The position numbers were made by a program, and so were the translations under genes. A stretch of DNA of 64,000 bases from Ulota crispa. Its lineage: Eukaryota; Streptophyta; Bryopsida; Orthotrichales; Orthotrichaceae. A model generated the notes under the pieces. The model worked only from the letters and a program-made list of their open reading frames with translations, ran no database searches and had not been told where the DNA came from. The DNA is taken from contig OY987245.1 in NCBI GenBank assembly GCA_963920765.1, positions 21,220,727 to 21,284,726 on the forward strand. The letters run 5' to 3'. This document shows positions 34,901 to 46,040 of this stretch, one piece after another (position 1 is the first letter of the stretch; every line of letters starts with the position of its first letter).

Positions 34901-35542
34901 CAAATTGTCTTGCAATTCTTTCATGCTGCGATTCTGTCAATTTGGACATTTTTTGTCATTTGAACTTATTGATTTGGACAATTTTTTTTTTTTTTCACTG
35001 CGGATGTTATTTTGTCACTTCGAATACATTTAGTCAATTCAGACGTGTCAATTTGGACAGCTTTTCTTGAAGAATATTCATTCATAAAAAAGCATAAAAG
35101 TAGAACAGACAGTCTGCATGGTTCTGACGAATTTTTGATTGTGCAGTTTGGGGATGCAGGGAAACGGCTTGCTGTGGTGAAGGAGCTCACCAATGGCCAT
35201 TTTGGAGACGTGGTGATTGAGGCCACAGGACGGCCCGAGGCAGTGACGGAGGGCATGATGCTGTGTCGTGACGGAGGCACGTACGTCGTGGTGGGGCAAT
35301 ATACTGACAATGGCGAAGTGCCTTTCAACCCGCATCGCCTGATCAACCGCAAGCATCTCACTGTCAAGGGCTGCTGGGGCTCCGACTTCAGCCACTTCTA
35401 CCGAGGCGTCCAGTTCATGGCCAAGCATGCTACCAGCCTTCCTTGGGAGCTTGTCGTCAGCCGAGTTTTCTCTCTCAAGGACGCTCACCTCGCCTTGGCC
35501 GCTGTGGAGAGGCTGGAAGTTTTCAAGGCCTTGCTGAACTAA
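31943..35542 (+). CDS. Zinc-binding medium-chain alcohol dehydrogenase family protein, 6 exons
   Basis: Exons 31943-32221, 33428-33496, 33724-33908, 34269-34395, 34782-34862 and 35147-35542 splice in phase to 378 residues. It is a medium-chain dehydrogenase/reductase of the zinc-binding branch. Cys51 (EVCGTDVH), His73 and Cys177 (GGCGLPTA) are candidate catalytic-zinc ligands. Cys109, 112, 115 and 124 form the CxxCxxCx8C structural-zinc lobe, and GSGPVG at 201-206 is the nucleotide-binding loop. The usual GHE motif reads GHV (His73-Val74), losing the conserved Glu. The substrate is unknown; relatives include threonine-, sorbitol- and glucose-type dehydrogenases. The start could also be Met8 (31964). 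Introns 1 and 3 hold transposons. The stop codon TAA is also the first three bases of a miniature element. Confidence 0.88.
32284..33007. mobile_element. Stowaway-like miniature element in dehydrogenase intron 1
   Basis: The ends are TA-CTCCCTCTGTCCC... and ...GGGACAGAGGGAG-TA. The inverted termini extend 26 nt with one mismatch. CTCCCTCNGT ends with a TA duplication are the signature of Stowaway (Tc1/mariner-derived) elements of plants. A second foldback (32506-32809) is nested inside. Confidence 0.85.
32506..32809. mobile_element. Nested foldback element inside the Stowaway-like copy
   Basis: The termini GGGAAAGTTTCGTGGATACC and its near complement (ending ATGCAATTTTCCC) give arms of about 130 bp around a short centre. 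Flanks ATTATTTTA and ATTATTTAA are a near-match 9-bp duplication. Open frames at 32433-32770 arise from this palindrome. Confidence 0.7.
33939..34118. mobile_element. TTAA-ended element in dehydrogenase intron 3
   Basis: The left end is TTAACCCCTGAAAGAC and the right end ACTTTTAGGGGTTCA, where the final TTAA has become TTCA. It is 180 bp and noncoding. Confidence 0.55.
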
Positions 35543-35850
35543 GGTACGAGGTTCTAAAATGGAGCATTTAAGGGCTAAAACCGAATTCTGGGGAGGTGAA
35601 AGTTCTTGAAATACTTTCAGTAAATTTTCCTCGAAAGAAAAGAGGAATTAGCATCTAATCCAAGTTGTTTCATATTTTTTGGAACTTTGTGAAATTTCTT
35701 ATGAAATTTTGAAGTGGAAAGGCCATAGGGTCTCTGAAATGGTGCATCTCCTCAAATGTACATTGACTATACATTGTTGAAGGGCTATGAAAGAAAACAT
35801 GTACAAACACAGTACATTTGAGGAGGTGCACCATTTTAGAGCATAGTAAG
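35540..35850 (+). mobile_element. AAGGTAG-ended miniature element (copy 3 of 5) abutting the dehydrogenase stop
   Basis: The left terminus TAAGGTACGAGG begins with the TAA stop codon of the dehydrogenase. The interior (TTTAAGGGCTAAAACCGAATT, CTGGGGAGGTGAAAG) matches the other copies. The right side joins another element at about 35847. Confidence 0.65.
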
Positions 35851-36330
35851 GTAGAAGAACCTAAAACCGGCACTTCAGATGTGGATGTGGTAATTTTGAG
35901 GGTCTTTTGAGAATCTAATGGCATGTGCTTGTTAGGAAATGGGCACAGATGAATGCAAGCAAAATTGGTTTAGGAATTTTTTGAGATTGTATGAATAAAT
36001 TAGGAACTGTTGAAGGCAACTCCCTAGACCTACCTATTGTAGACACGTATTGAAATGCAAAAGCAACAATAAAAGATCATGTCACATGCTCAACTTCTTT
36101 GCGATCTACACAATTCGTGTTCCCTATATCCCATTATTTTGTCAAGTGTTGTTAGATTGTGTGTCTTGTTTGAGTGCATCTACACAATTCGTGTTCCCTA
36201 TATCCCATTATTTTGTCAAGTTTTGTTAGATTGTGTGTCTTGTTTGAGTGCAGCAACCTGTAACTTTAGGTTTGTTTGTAGATGTCGCTAAACAACTAGT
36301 GTTGCATTTAGGTTCTTCTACCTTAGGTAC
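35847..36330. mobile_element. Inverted-repeat element with TAAGGTAGAAGAACC ends
   Basis: TAAGGTAGAAGAACCTAAA at the left and TTTAGGTTCTTCTACCTTA at the right are perfect 19-nt inverted repeats. It contains a 74-bp tandem duplication (36104-36251). It probably belongs to the same superfamily as the AAGGTAG family. Confidence 0.65.
36104..36251. repeat. Tandem duplication of a 74-bp unit
   Basis: 36104-36177 and 36178-36251 differ at about one position (CAAGTGTTG versus CAAGTTTTG). Confidence 0.85.
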
Positions 36331-36640
36331 CTCAAAAAGCAATAATTTAAGGACTAGTTTGCTTTTTCATGGCCTTTCCAAGACGTGAAGATTTTTTGTC
36401 TAATTTTCAGACCAAGAGAAATGGATGCTCAATGTAATGCAATTTTTTTCATATTTTTTGAAGCATTATTGAATTTTTGATGAATTTTCAAAGTTTTTTG
36501 TAGTAGGTACCTATTTGTGATTCTAGGTCTCCCATAAACCGTTCCCTTGAAACTTATAAAGAGATGAGGTGAAATCAAGAATTGTGATTGGCTCTTGCAA
36601 TAAAAGATACCTTTTCTTTTTAAGACTAAGGAGGGTCCAT

Positions 36641-36913
36641 TTAACCCTTAAACACCAAGGCAGACGTTTATTGTCCGCTGGCCTCAAAAAAACATTGTGC
36701 TGCAGAGAAGAAAAGCAATTTTTGTCTAATTTTTTTTCAGAAGTGACCATACACACATGGGCCACCATGGATGGTAAAAAACATCCTCACAAAATACATT
36801 CATATTTTTATATGATCAAAGTTGTGAGAAGATTTAGAGACACGGTGTTAGGACCCATGTTACCCTTCCTACCATTCTCATGAGGGCACCATGCATTGTT
36901 GACTTTTGCAGCT
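36641..36913. other. Unpaired TTAA-type terminus and spacer
   Basis: TTAACCCTTAAACACC at 36641 resembles a left end of the TTAA family, but no matching right end was found before the next element begins at 36914. No gene. Confidence 0.35.
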
Positions 36914-37327
36914 TTAACCCTTTAATGACCGTGGTCAATTCTGGGGTGGGCAATCCTTGGTATTTCCATTTGGAGGACATTTTAGGGTTATTGAATACAA
37001 ATGTCTATCACAGATTTGACCGTACAGATGGAAGTATCTTGTAGCATTTAGTGTTGTGCATCATGAATTATGTTCACTCTTTAGTTGTTATGGCCATCTT
37101 TTTGCATTTATTGGTATATTTTCAGCCAGTACTCTATAAGTTTTCTCAACCTTCTAGCCACATGCCACCTCATATTGACATGGTTATTGTCCTAAACTCT
37201 TCACTTTCCAAATTCCCCTAGACCCGTCCCCTTTGCCACGTCATAAAATTCCTTGACATGCTCTCCTTACAAATTAAAAAGAGTCAAAATTGACCAGAAA
37301 TTGGTCGACCAGTCCTTAATGGGTTAA
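36914..37327. mobile_element. TTAA-ended miniature element
   Basis: It starts TTAACCCTTTAATGACCG and ends CCAGTCCTTAATGGGTTAA; 414 bp, noncoding. Confidence 0.6.
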
Positions 37328-37409
37328 GGAACAATTTGATAGGGTGGGCACTTGCTCTCAACAGTGAGAGAACTCTAGCTGGGCTGGTCACGGTGACTAG
37401 CCCAACATT

Positions 37410-37647
37410 TTAACCCTTAAGCGCCCCATCAATAGTATATTGTCGACGGGGCCCACAACTTCATCTCATTTATATAAAAAAATTGCACGGTGAAAACAGC
37501 CATGGTTGGTTCCCATCAGCAGAGAATGTAGTCCTTTTTCAAATCCTACGGTCACTTTTTCTAAATGTAATTTTCCAAGTTGTGGTGGCCATTAAACCCC
37601 CCATTTTCTCCTAAATTCAAAAATAACTCTAGGCGCTCAGGGGTTAA
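37410..37647. mobile_element. TTAA-ended miniature element (238 bp)
   Basis: It starts TTAACCCTTAAGCGCCCC and ends TAGGCGCTCAGGGGTTAA. The interior (ATGGTTGGTTCCCATCAGCA, CATTAAACCCC) is shared with 50000-50235, so the two are sister copies of one subfamily of almost identical length. Confidence 0.75.
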
Positions 37648-40023
37648 GGGTTAAAAACCACCTCATTTTAATTTGTGGGCTACCTATGGGACGCATTATC
37701 TATGAGGAAACGCAATTTGAGCTACCTACCTTAGGTCCAATCTCCACCTATCTTCAGTTTGCTTCAACTGTCCTGTTTTAGCAATTGCGCTTGTCAACTC
37801 TGCATTCTCCTTGGTAGTGCAAGAAGGCATGGTGTCTAACATGAGCTTTGTATATAAATGGAAAGCCCTCAATAGGCGCATCTTTTCTATACATTGTAAA
37901 ACAATTCTAAGCGCATGAACTCATTTAGGTAGAGATCAAATGGCCTATCCACTGTCGGCTCTTAATCCAGACTTCCTGCAAATTTTACTCCATCACCAAG
38001 GTATGTACTGCAGCCCTGTGTTTGGGCAAGTGGGTTCAAACATATTGAGCAAGCTCGATTGAGGCAGGGTATAAGGTCATGTGGACAAGTTGAGCTTTTA
38101 CATGTATTTGTATAAATGGTTTCACTGTTGGGATGCCCTGTCAATCACATAGTAGGCGGCAATTTTGCATTTTTAGTGGAACACAAGCATAAATGATATA
38201 ATATACTTGAAGAGTCGCTCTCTTTTTGGTTTAGGACTTTAGGGTTTAGGTTTGTCTAGTTTGTTCAGAGATAGTTTTTATTCTAATTATTGAACATTGA
38301 ATGGCCTTGTTATGGGCATGCTTGCTACAACAGATAGGCGGCCAAATAACTCCAGTCATGAACGACTTTTTCAAACGTACATCTTGTGGAAGTACTAACC
38401 AGTCTATCGGTCATGGCATTCATTTCCACAACCAAGTTCATTCTGAGTCACAGTATTTAACCCAACTCCAAAGATTATTTTCAAATGATACATTGATTCC
38501 AAATGATACATTGAAATGTAGTAAGAGACCATTCCAAATAACTTTGACAAAATTTGTTGACTGTGATATGTAATATGTAATTTATACAAGTTGAATGTGT
38601 CAAGTTGTGGTAAGAAGTGTACCCTTATTTTGTCCCCCCAATGTTTGAGAAAATTCTATAAGTGTGTAGCTTTGCTTCAGCTCTTGATCGTTGGACGGCC
38701 TTATATAATTTGCTTTGTCACTCAAAATAAATTTTAAACATTTCTTTTTATTGTAAAAGTATATAAACCACTCCATGACCCATTTTGGGGATTCAAAGTT
38801 GTACAGTACAATGATTTCGTTGAAGCAAGGTTTCCTGCTCATATATTTTTCTCAGAAATAGGTTAAATTTTGAAATAACAAAATGAAGAAATGTGGAATG
38901 TAAACTTTATGAGTGATACCATAATGGGCATAATGATTGCTAATTCATGACCGTGCTCAATATCTTGTTGAATGTTGTTAATTGTCATTAAATCAGTTGT
39001 CTCATAATTACAAAAATGGCCTTAGTATAGGACATAATTGTGGGCCTTGGTAGAAAATCTTAGATTCTCACTAGACAAAACATTTGGATTTCATAAACTT
39101 GTCATCAAAGATTGATTTAGAAATGTCAAATCCAATTTTGAAATTTAAAAAAAAAAAAAAAAAAACCTATGATTTAGTCTAGACTTATTCTTGCCAACCT
39201 ACTCTTCTTAATTAAGATTGAAAATGGCTAGCAAATGAGGGTTTTACAAGAACATAAATATATTTAAGCACTATACTTGTGAAAAGATTACACTTGAATA
39301 CAATAAGGGTAGTCACACCTTCTTAGTCAAGAATGAAACTTCTATGAAGAATGAGAAGTTGTGGAGTGGAAATAGGAGCCAATGGGAGCACTTTCCATGA
39401 AGGTGTGACTCCCCTTTTGTGGGTGGTGGAGAATGGAGAATGAGTTTACCTCAAACAATGGTGATGCGGTAAAAAAGAAATTTGCATTCACACACTAAGT
39501 TAAGGTTTCCAACTATAAGGAGGTTGAAAACAAGAAGAGCAAGATAAAAAAGAGATATGCAATAGTAAAATCTTCAAATGCTAGAACTTCTTCATGCCCA
39601 TTCCTGTCCCCTAAAGGTGAAGAAAAATACTTCTCAATCTTCAAAGAATGGGGCCTCCACAAATCAAGGAGAGGATGCTACAACTCCATTTGTGAAGATT
39701 AAGAATGAGGTGAAGAAGGTGTAACCACCCCTAGCATTTTCTTTTTTCACAATTTGATTAAACTTTATCATGTAGACAACAAAGCATTGTATAATCCCTA
39801 AACATGCATGTAAGGACAACTTACCATACTTTTTGTAACCTTTAGCACACTATTTGCAAGGGTCAAAGGCAAACAATGATTTAGATAGCAAAAATTGTGT
39901 GTTGTTTACCTTCAAGAAGCTCCTAAAAATCACAATTATAAAATAACAATTCAAAAACCTTCACCTTTGTCAATCATTACAAATGCTCATATATCTTTTA
40001 ATAGATGTAATGTATATTATAAA
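37648..40023. other. AT-rich region with no gene recognised
   Basis: It contains a poly(A) run at about 39150-39170 and short open frames (37962-38144, 38301-38573, 38600-38842) without family features. No repeat borders could be fixed. Confidence 0.35.
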
Positions 40024-40405
40024 GGGCATGACTAGGGGATACCCCCAATTGCTACATGGACACCCTCTATAGCTCAACTTATTAAATTTGAGATTAATAC
40101 TCCGTTGAAATATGAAATAAAATCAAAACAATATTTTAATTGACATCTACTTCTACAAGCGTTGCAAACAAATGACAAATGTGTCTCATTTGTGACACAG
40201 TCAAGAGTTAACTCGGTTGCTCCCTTCATTTATAAGTTTAACTCTTGATCATGTCACAAATGAGACATATTATGTAGCGCAAGTGTGTGCTAAAATATTA
40301 TTTTGATTTGATTTTATATTTCAAAATAGTAGTTATCTCAAATTTAATAGGTTGGGCTATAAGGGGTGTCCACGTAGCAATTGGGGGTGTCCCCCTAGTT
40401 ATTCC
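40024..40405. mobile_element. hAT-like miniature element with exact 8-bp duplication
   Basis: The ends GGGCATGACTAGGGGATACCC and ...GGGGTGTCCCCCTAGTTATTCC are inverted. ATTATAAA occurs exactly on both sides (40016-40023 and 40406-40413). Arms continue through CAATTGCTACATGGACACCC. It resembles the element at 9884. Confidence 0.75.
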
Positions 40406-40936
40406 ATTATAAAATATCAAGTGTTTGTGTTATCACTAATAATTTGAAATTCTCTATTAACACCAAAATTTCAAATTTATCTATTGTAAAGAAAAGACAA
40501 AGAAAGGGAGAGTGAAAAAGGAAGATAGAGAGAGGGATAGGGTGGATAAGACAAATAGTTAAAAGAGATTAAAATGAAAGAAGAAGAAAAAAAACTTGTG
40601 GGATTGCTCAAAGTGCATGCAAGACATTCCTTGGCTTGATAACCCTCCATGCCAAGTAAACGTGGTTTGCAAATGACTCTCTCGTTTGGGTTCAAATACT
40701 GTAGTACCTGTAGCCCTCTTCTTTTTTTACTTATATCAGCTATGATTGTTTGTATGTTTCCATTGTTTTACCATACTTGTAATGATATGTTGGTTTTTAT
40801 TTTGTTACACAAATTTTCCATTTTTATCGTTTTGTTTTTGCTTTCCTTTTGGGATTGTATTTGGATGAACCTGCTATGGGGCTGCTGGGCATTGGAGCGG
40901 AACCCACAAGGACTGAGGAGTGAGTGAGAAGAAGAG
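40406..40936. other. Spacer with purine-rich tract
   Basis: A G/A-rich stretch at about 40490-40600 resembles the one at 56475-56690 (shared GAAAAAAAA...GTG.GATTG...CAAAG order). No gene. Confidence 0.35.
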
Positions 40937-41119
40937 ATGATGATGATGATGGGAAAGGAAGAAGCGGAGGAGAAAGCGCTTGATTGCGGATCCCAAATCT
41001 CATCATGGTCAGGTTGGGTCTTCATCGTCCTGTACTTTACATCCCTGCCACTCATCGCCCCTACCACAGCATCCATGCAGCCCGATGATGCCCTCCACCC
41101 AACCATCAATATAAGTTAG
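40937..41119 (+). CDS. Possible small membrane protein or first exon, not recognised
   Basis: This 60-codon frame starts in an ATG run (five consecutive ATGs), so the true start could be any of residues 1-5. It has an acidic N-terminus (GKEEAEEKA) and one hydrophobic segment WVFIVLYFTSLPLIAPTTA at about 27-45. It ends ALHPTINIS just before the C-rich minisatellite. The segment 40860-41110 is markedly GC-richer than the repeats around it, which hints at gene-derived sequence. No homologue is known to me; it could be an exon of an unseen gene, a captured fragment or chance. Confidence 0.25.
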   Translation: MMMMMGKEEAEEKALDCGSQISSWSGWVFIVLYFTSLPLIAPTTASMQPDDALHPTINIS

Positions 41120-41130
41120 CAATGCAATTC

Positions 41131-41495
41131 TCCCTCTCCATAAAATCCCCCCTTGCAATTCCCCCATTAAACCCCCCTTGCAATTCCCCCATTAAACCCC
41201 CCTTGCAATTCCCCCATTAAACCCCCCTTGCAATTCCCCCATTAAACCCCCCTTGCAATTCCCCCATTAAACCCCCCTTGCAATTCCCCCATTAAACCCC
41301 CTTGCAATTCCCCCATTAAACCCCCCTTGCAATTCCCCCATTAAACCCCCCTTTGCAATTCCCCCATTAAACCCCTCTTGCAATTTCCTCATAAAACCCC
41401 CCTTCCATTCCCCTCATAAAAAACCCCCTTGCAATCCCCTCATAAAAACCCCCCTTGCAATCCCCTCATAAAAACCCCCTTGCAATTCCCCCTTT
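41131..41495. repeat. C-rich 25-bp minisatellite
   Basis: About 14 units of TTGCAATTCCCCCATTAAA plus CCCCCC in tandem, with the later units diverging (CCCCTCATAAAAA). Each unit carries two runs of 4-6 C, so the opposite strand has regularly spaced G-runs that could form quadruplexes. Confidence 0.9.
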
Positions 41496-41541
41496 ACAAA
41501 TTTCCATGAAAATTTCTCTTTGAGCTTCTTTACAATTTTCC

Positions 41542-42177
41542 TTAACCCCTAAGCGCCTAGCTCATAATCGCTCTAGTGCAGGGCCAAGAGACCACCTAGC
41601 AATGAGAAGCTTGTGGCATATGCAAAATATGATCCATGCCCATGGCCTTTGAAACGAGTTGTTATCTTGAGTTCCAAGATCCTTCTCAAATTTAGGGTAG
41701 TTTAACCGTACCATTTCTAATATTATAATGGTTAAAGGGTCCAAATTTCTAGGTGTTTGGCACTAGTATCCATTCATTTAGGCTTTAGGTGATGGAATTA
41801 TGCAACAAAATTTTGGGCCAAGGTTCCATAGTGGGTTTACTCACTACCTTCCAATTTTCAAATTTTTTGACAAGATTCACAATACCAAATCTGACCACAA
41901 AAATAGACAACCCAAAATCAAACACTAAGAACCTCGTATGGGTAGGATCTCCTATTTTGCCCAAAAGTGCTCCAAACTCGCATTTTTCTCATCATTGAAT
42001 TGAATTTAACACACTATGCGACTATCAAAGTCCCATAACACCACTCCCTGTCATAGAAACCCCACTTGTTGTACCATGTACACCTTAAAATTCCTAGTAA
42101 CACCCCATTTGCAAGCTTAGCAACCCAAACTAAATTTTGAGCGCCATATTCTAGGCTCTGGGGAGCTCAGGGGTTAA
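41542..42177. mobile_element. TTAA-ended miniature element (636 bp)
   Basis: It starts TTAACCCCTAAGCGCC and ends GGGGAGCTCAGGGGTTAA. Its right TTAA is also the left TTAA of the next element. The 69-codon frame 41789-41998 inside is not credible. Confidence 0.65.
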
Positions 42178-43445
42178 CCCTTTAAGGACCGCGTGACCAC
42201 ACTTTGGTCACATGGAGTGGTTTCTGGCTAATAGATTGAAATCACCCAATAATTTAGAATTTGGTCTTGAAAAACGCATGTGATCACAAGATTTTTGCAT
42301 CGATCTAAAAAAATAACAATGGAATTGGGTATGTGAGTTCACAAATAATGGTGTTTATACAACATGGCTTCAAAATACTTATCCAGTTTTTGTCAAAGAT
42401 GGATAAAAGCAATAGTACATTACATCAAATATGCAAGAAGAATGTCAAATTTCAATTTCACAATCTTAAAAATTTCAAATTGCTTAAGAAATATGCTTGT
42501 ATTGTTTTCCTATATGATAGCAGTACAATTGTAGTATTTGAAATTCTATTGAAATGGTGTTGTTGTTTCATATTTAAAATTTGTCATCCTACATTTAAGG
42601 CCTATTCTTGATTGTTTTCACCAATTGGGTTTTCTACAACAACTATCAATTTTTTTATAGAACCTTTTCATGGTAGCAAAGAAAGTGGGATTTTTGACCT
42701 TTTTTGTCCGCTTAGCTACACCTTGTGATTGCTATTTTTGTCTATTTTGTGTGAAACTAGTCTTGTTGAAAAGGTGGAAAACCCTACTTTCTAGAATGTA
42801 AGGTTCTTCTCAATCAAAGTTTGCATGAAGCATTAACATTCAAAACCACACAAGCATGAAACACTAGAGATTTTTTGCATACGGCTCACTCAATCAATAT
42901 AATATTTCACCTACAACGATAAATCTAGCTGAAATTTTATTGCATTACAACAAACAAGGTGTCCTTTGCATTCATATGGTTGGATTATTCAAATTGAGTC
43001 CATATTTGATGCAATTGCACATCTAAGCCTACAACCCCTATTTTTAGTGGATTTTGTGGAAATGGGTGTGGTCCTTAACCCTTAAAGGACTGGCCCTAAA
43101 CCCGTGGCTCAACCCAAGAGAGTGTGCACTGTTCATGGGCAGCAAAGAGCCTGTGGCATGTATCCAAGAGAGATAATATTCTCCTCAAAAGAAGGAAAAG
43201 TCAATAGTGTATCTTGCCATCACAAAAAGGGCAGAAGGGACCTTATACATCTTTTTACAAATTGGTGTTTTAAAAAATATGGAGGCATTGAAAGCAGCTA
43301 CTTTTGACATTTAGTGATATGGCACATCTCTGACCACCTTCAAAAACAAAATTGAAAAAAAAAAAAATTTCCACCCTCAAGGCGTGTTTTTGGCATTGAA
43401 AGGATGATTTTTGTCCTCTTGGACGGTTAGGTGTTAAAGGGTTAA
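42174..43445. mobile_element. TTAA-ended element split by another
   Basis: It starts TTAACCCTTTAAGGACCG. Its right end GGTCC-TTAA-AGGGTTAA is interrupted at the inner TTAA by the element 43075-43437, with TTAA present on both sides of the insert. The body is related in inverted orientation to 53667-54665. Open frames inside (42333-42611) are chance. Confidence 0.6.
43075..43437. mobile_element. TTAA-ended element nested in the right end of another
   Basis: It starts TTAACCCTTAAAGGACTGG and ends GGACGGTTAGGTGTTAA. Removing it with one TTAA restores a conventional right end for the host element. Confidence 0.6.
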
Positions 43446-44839
43446 CCCTAAAAGCCAGGTCTATGACCATGAGGTTTCACTTCCATAGTCTTCAATTTTC
43501 ATGGGCCATATTGCAATTGAACTTCGATTATTTTTTATTTTTATTCTTCTTTTCATTTTCTAGAGATGTCATCACATGTTTTTTCCAAGTTAGATTTAAT
43601 GGTGAATTTTGAAATGATAATGAGTTTTTAAAGCTAAAGTGAAGAAAATCCATATCAAATACAAAATAAGCTTGAAATTTTAGTAATTTTCACCGTAGGT
43701 ATAAACTGAAATGTAAGACATTGTGGAGTTAAGTAAACCAACTTTTTGTGTCATACTATGATTGGAAAATCATTAACTCTTGGCAATAGGTTTAAAGTTC
43801 AAATTGCAATACAACGTTCAAAAGCTATTAATTTGTTAACTTCCAATTTGGTGTAGAAATTACTCTCTGTAAGCTGCTTTCATTAATTGGGCTCAGATTT
43901 AAAAGCATCATTTTCATAACCAAGATTCAATTTAGAGCAAGGAGGTAAAAGTGGTGAAATACACTAACAAGGCATCTTTTGTCATCCATGCGTTCAACAT
44001 CTACTTGTGTAGAAAATGCTATAGGTCCTCAACAAAGGGAGATCAAGGAAAATTTTAAATGATGAACTAATTTTTTTGAAATAGAATTCATTTTTTGTTG
44101 CGGATGGGGACCATATGTGTCAAAGGATAATTTCAATGAAAATATGTTTTTCCGTAAATCAGAATAAATGTCACTTTTTTCACAAATTGTGACCAACCTT
44201 TCCTCAACTTGCAAAAACAACAGATTTAACATTTTCGTATTTCATATGACTTTTGTGTTTTGCCAATACAACATTTTAGATTAATTCGAAAGCATGCCAA
44301 TCTGGACACGGAAAAACAATGTTTTTGAAAAACACTAACAAAACAAAACAAGAAAAGAAAAGAAAAAAACCCACTTTCGATCGTTTTGAGACTTCTTTTT
44401 GGGGCTACTCTTTTTTTACTACTCTAACACTATCATGAATGTTCGTTAAAAATTTAATGACTTTGTCAAATCTCTCTCAAAGAACATAAGATTGGTCAAT
44501 ATTTGAACGAAATTGCTAAAAGCAACTACCTCATGTTGTTAACACAACATCTCAAGGTGGGCACATGACTTTTGTGAATGTTGACACCATAGAGTGTACA
44601 TCAATGTTCACCCTTTTAACCAAGAAAGCATAAAAATTGGATAAATAATAGAAATTGAAAAATGCATCATTTGGATTGATCGAGCTAAACCAAAATCTTG
44701 TATTTTATGATTTTCTTATTCATTCAGCTTTTGTGCTATTTTTGTCAAAAGGGTGAACGTTTTTAAAAAGGGTGAACATTAGTGTGCACGTTATGGTGTC
44801 TACTTTCACAAAAATCACTTGCCACATGTGGCTGTGGTT
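43446..44839. other. AT-rich spacer
   Basis: No gene or repeat borders recognised. Confidence 0.35.
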
Positions 44840-45609
44840 TTAACCCCTGAGCGCCCCAGCGCCCCAACGTCCCATATACCGCCTCTCCTGATTTAAAGCC
44901 TTGTTTTGAGGGACTAGATTTAACTTTTTGGTCTTGCTACAAACTACAATTATGAAAGCATTCAAGTTGTTCATTTCAATGGAGTAATGGTGAGGAAAGC
45001 CAAATTGTTGTACAAGTGCTGCAAGAGATTTGATTTGGTGAAACACCGTACGGGGCAACAGGGTCATGGTGGCAAGTCGTGTTTTACAGGCTGCAACCGG
45101 TCAATATTCCTCGCAAGCTTCCTTGTGTAAGCTTTGTGGTAGCGGGGAAGTTGTTGGCATGGGTTCAAGCATGTTATAAATCCTTATTATGGCAACCGTC
45201 ACCAATTGTGCCGGTCATTGTTTTTCGTGCAACAACCATTTGAAGTCCTAAAACTTGACATAAAAAGAAGTGTGACCTTTGGTAATTTACAAGTGTGTAC
45301 ATTAACATCTAAACTTGTTGCTCACAAAATTTAAGATGAGTCAGGGGCTTATAGAATTTTGTAAAAATCATCAAATAGCAACTGCCTACCAAAAAATGAG
45401 GTCTTGTATTCACATATTGTTTGATCAAATGTTATAATCTCCCATCTCCCAAGATCAGTTGTTCCCAAAATTTGCAAGCCTTCTTCTAAGTAGGTGTTCC
45501 ACTATTTTCAAGGTCACTTTTTGTGGATCATGCGATACAATGCATCAAAGTTGCCGGCCTTCATAAAACCCTAATTTTGGTGAAATTGGCTTGGGCGCTC
45601 AGGGATTAA
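44840..45609. mobile_element. TTAA-ended miniature element (770 bp)
   Basis: It starts TTAACCCCTGAGCGCCCC and ends TTGGGCGCTCAGGGATTAA, an inverted terminus of about 17 nt. The minus-strand frame 44840-45067 begins and ends in the element and is not credible. Confidence 0.7.
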
Positions 45610-45737
45610 TCACATGGGGGCGTTGTGTTAACAACATGAGATGCAATTCCCTAATTGGATTAAATTTTAATAAATAACAACGGACTTCTTGGATGAATGG
45701 ATGATTCAATCCATGTATCCCTTACCTACATGCATTC

Positions 45738-46040
45738 TACACTAAATATTGCAATTTGGTTGCCTTAACAATTAGTTTCCCTTAACAATTGGGTTACCTT
45801 ATCCCGGAAAGTTACCTTATGACACAATGCTTGGCCACTTGGAGGCGCATGCAACTCTCTAGATATTATGATTTGACATGGCAACTTGAAAACTACTAGA
45901 TTGTTTTTCTATAACTTTGTAAATTTTGTTTTATTGCAATAATTTTTAATAAGAAATATGGTATCATCAATAAGTAATTATATGATATAAAATGTTAAGA
46001 AATTAGTGTGGGGGCAATTTAAAAGCAATATTCAGTGTAG
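45738..46040. mobile_element. ACACTAAATATTGC-type miniature element
   Basis: The left end TACACTAAATATTGCA and right end AGCAATATTCAGTGTA are inverted. Interior strings GTTACCTTATGACAC and GGAGGCGCATGCAACTC match the copy at 46410. Confidence 0.65.

Noticed and set aside
41131..41495. CRISPR-like regular repeat pattern
   Set aside because: The repeat is a plain tandem 25-bp minisatellite without unique spacers, in a eukaryotic genome.
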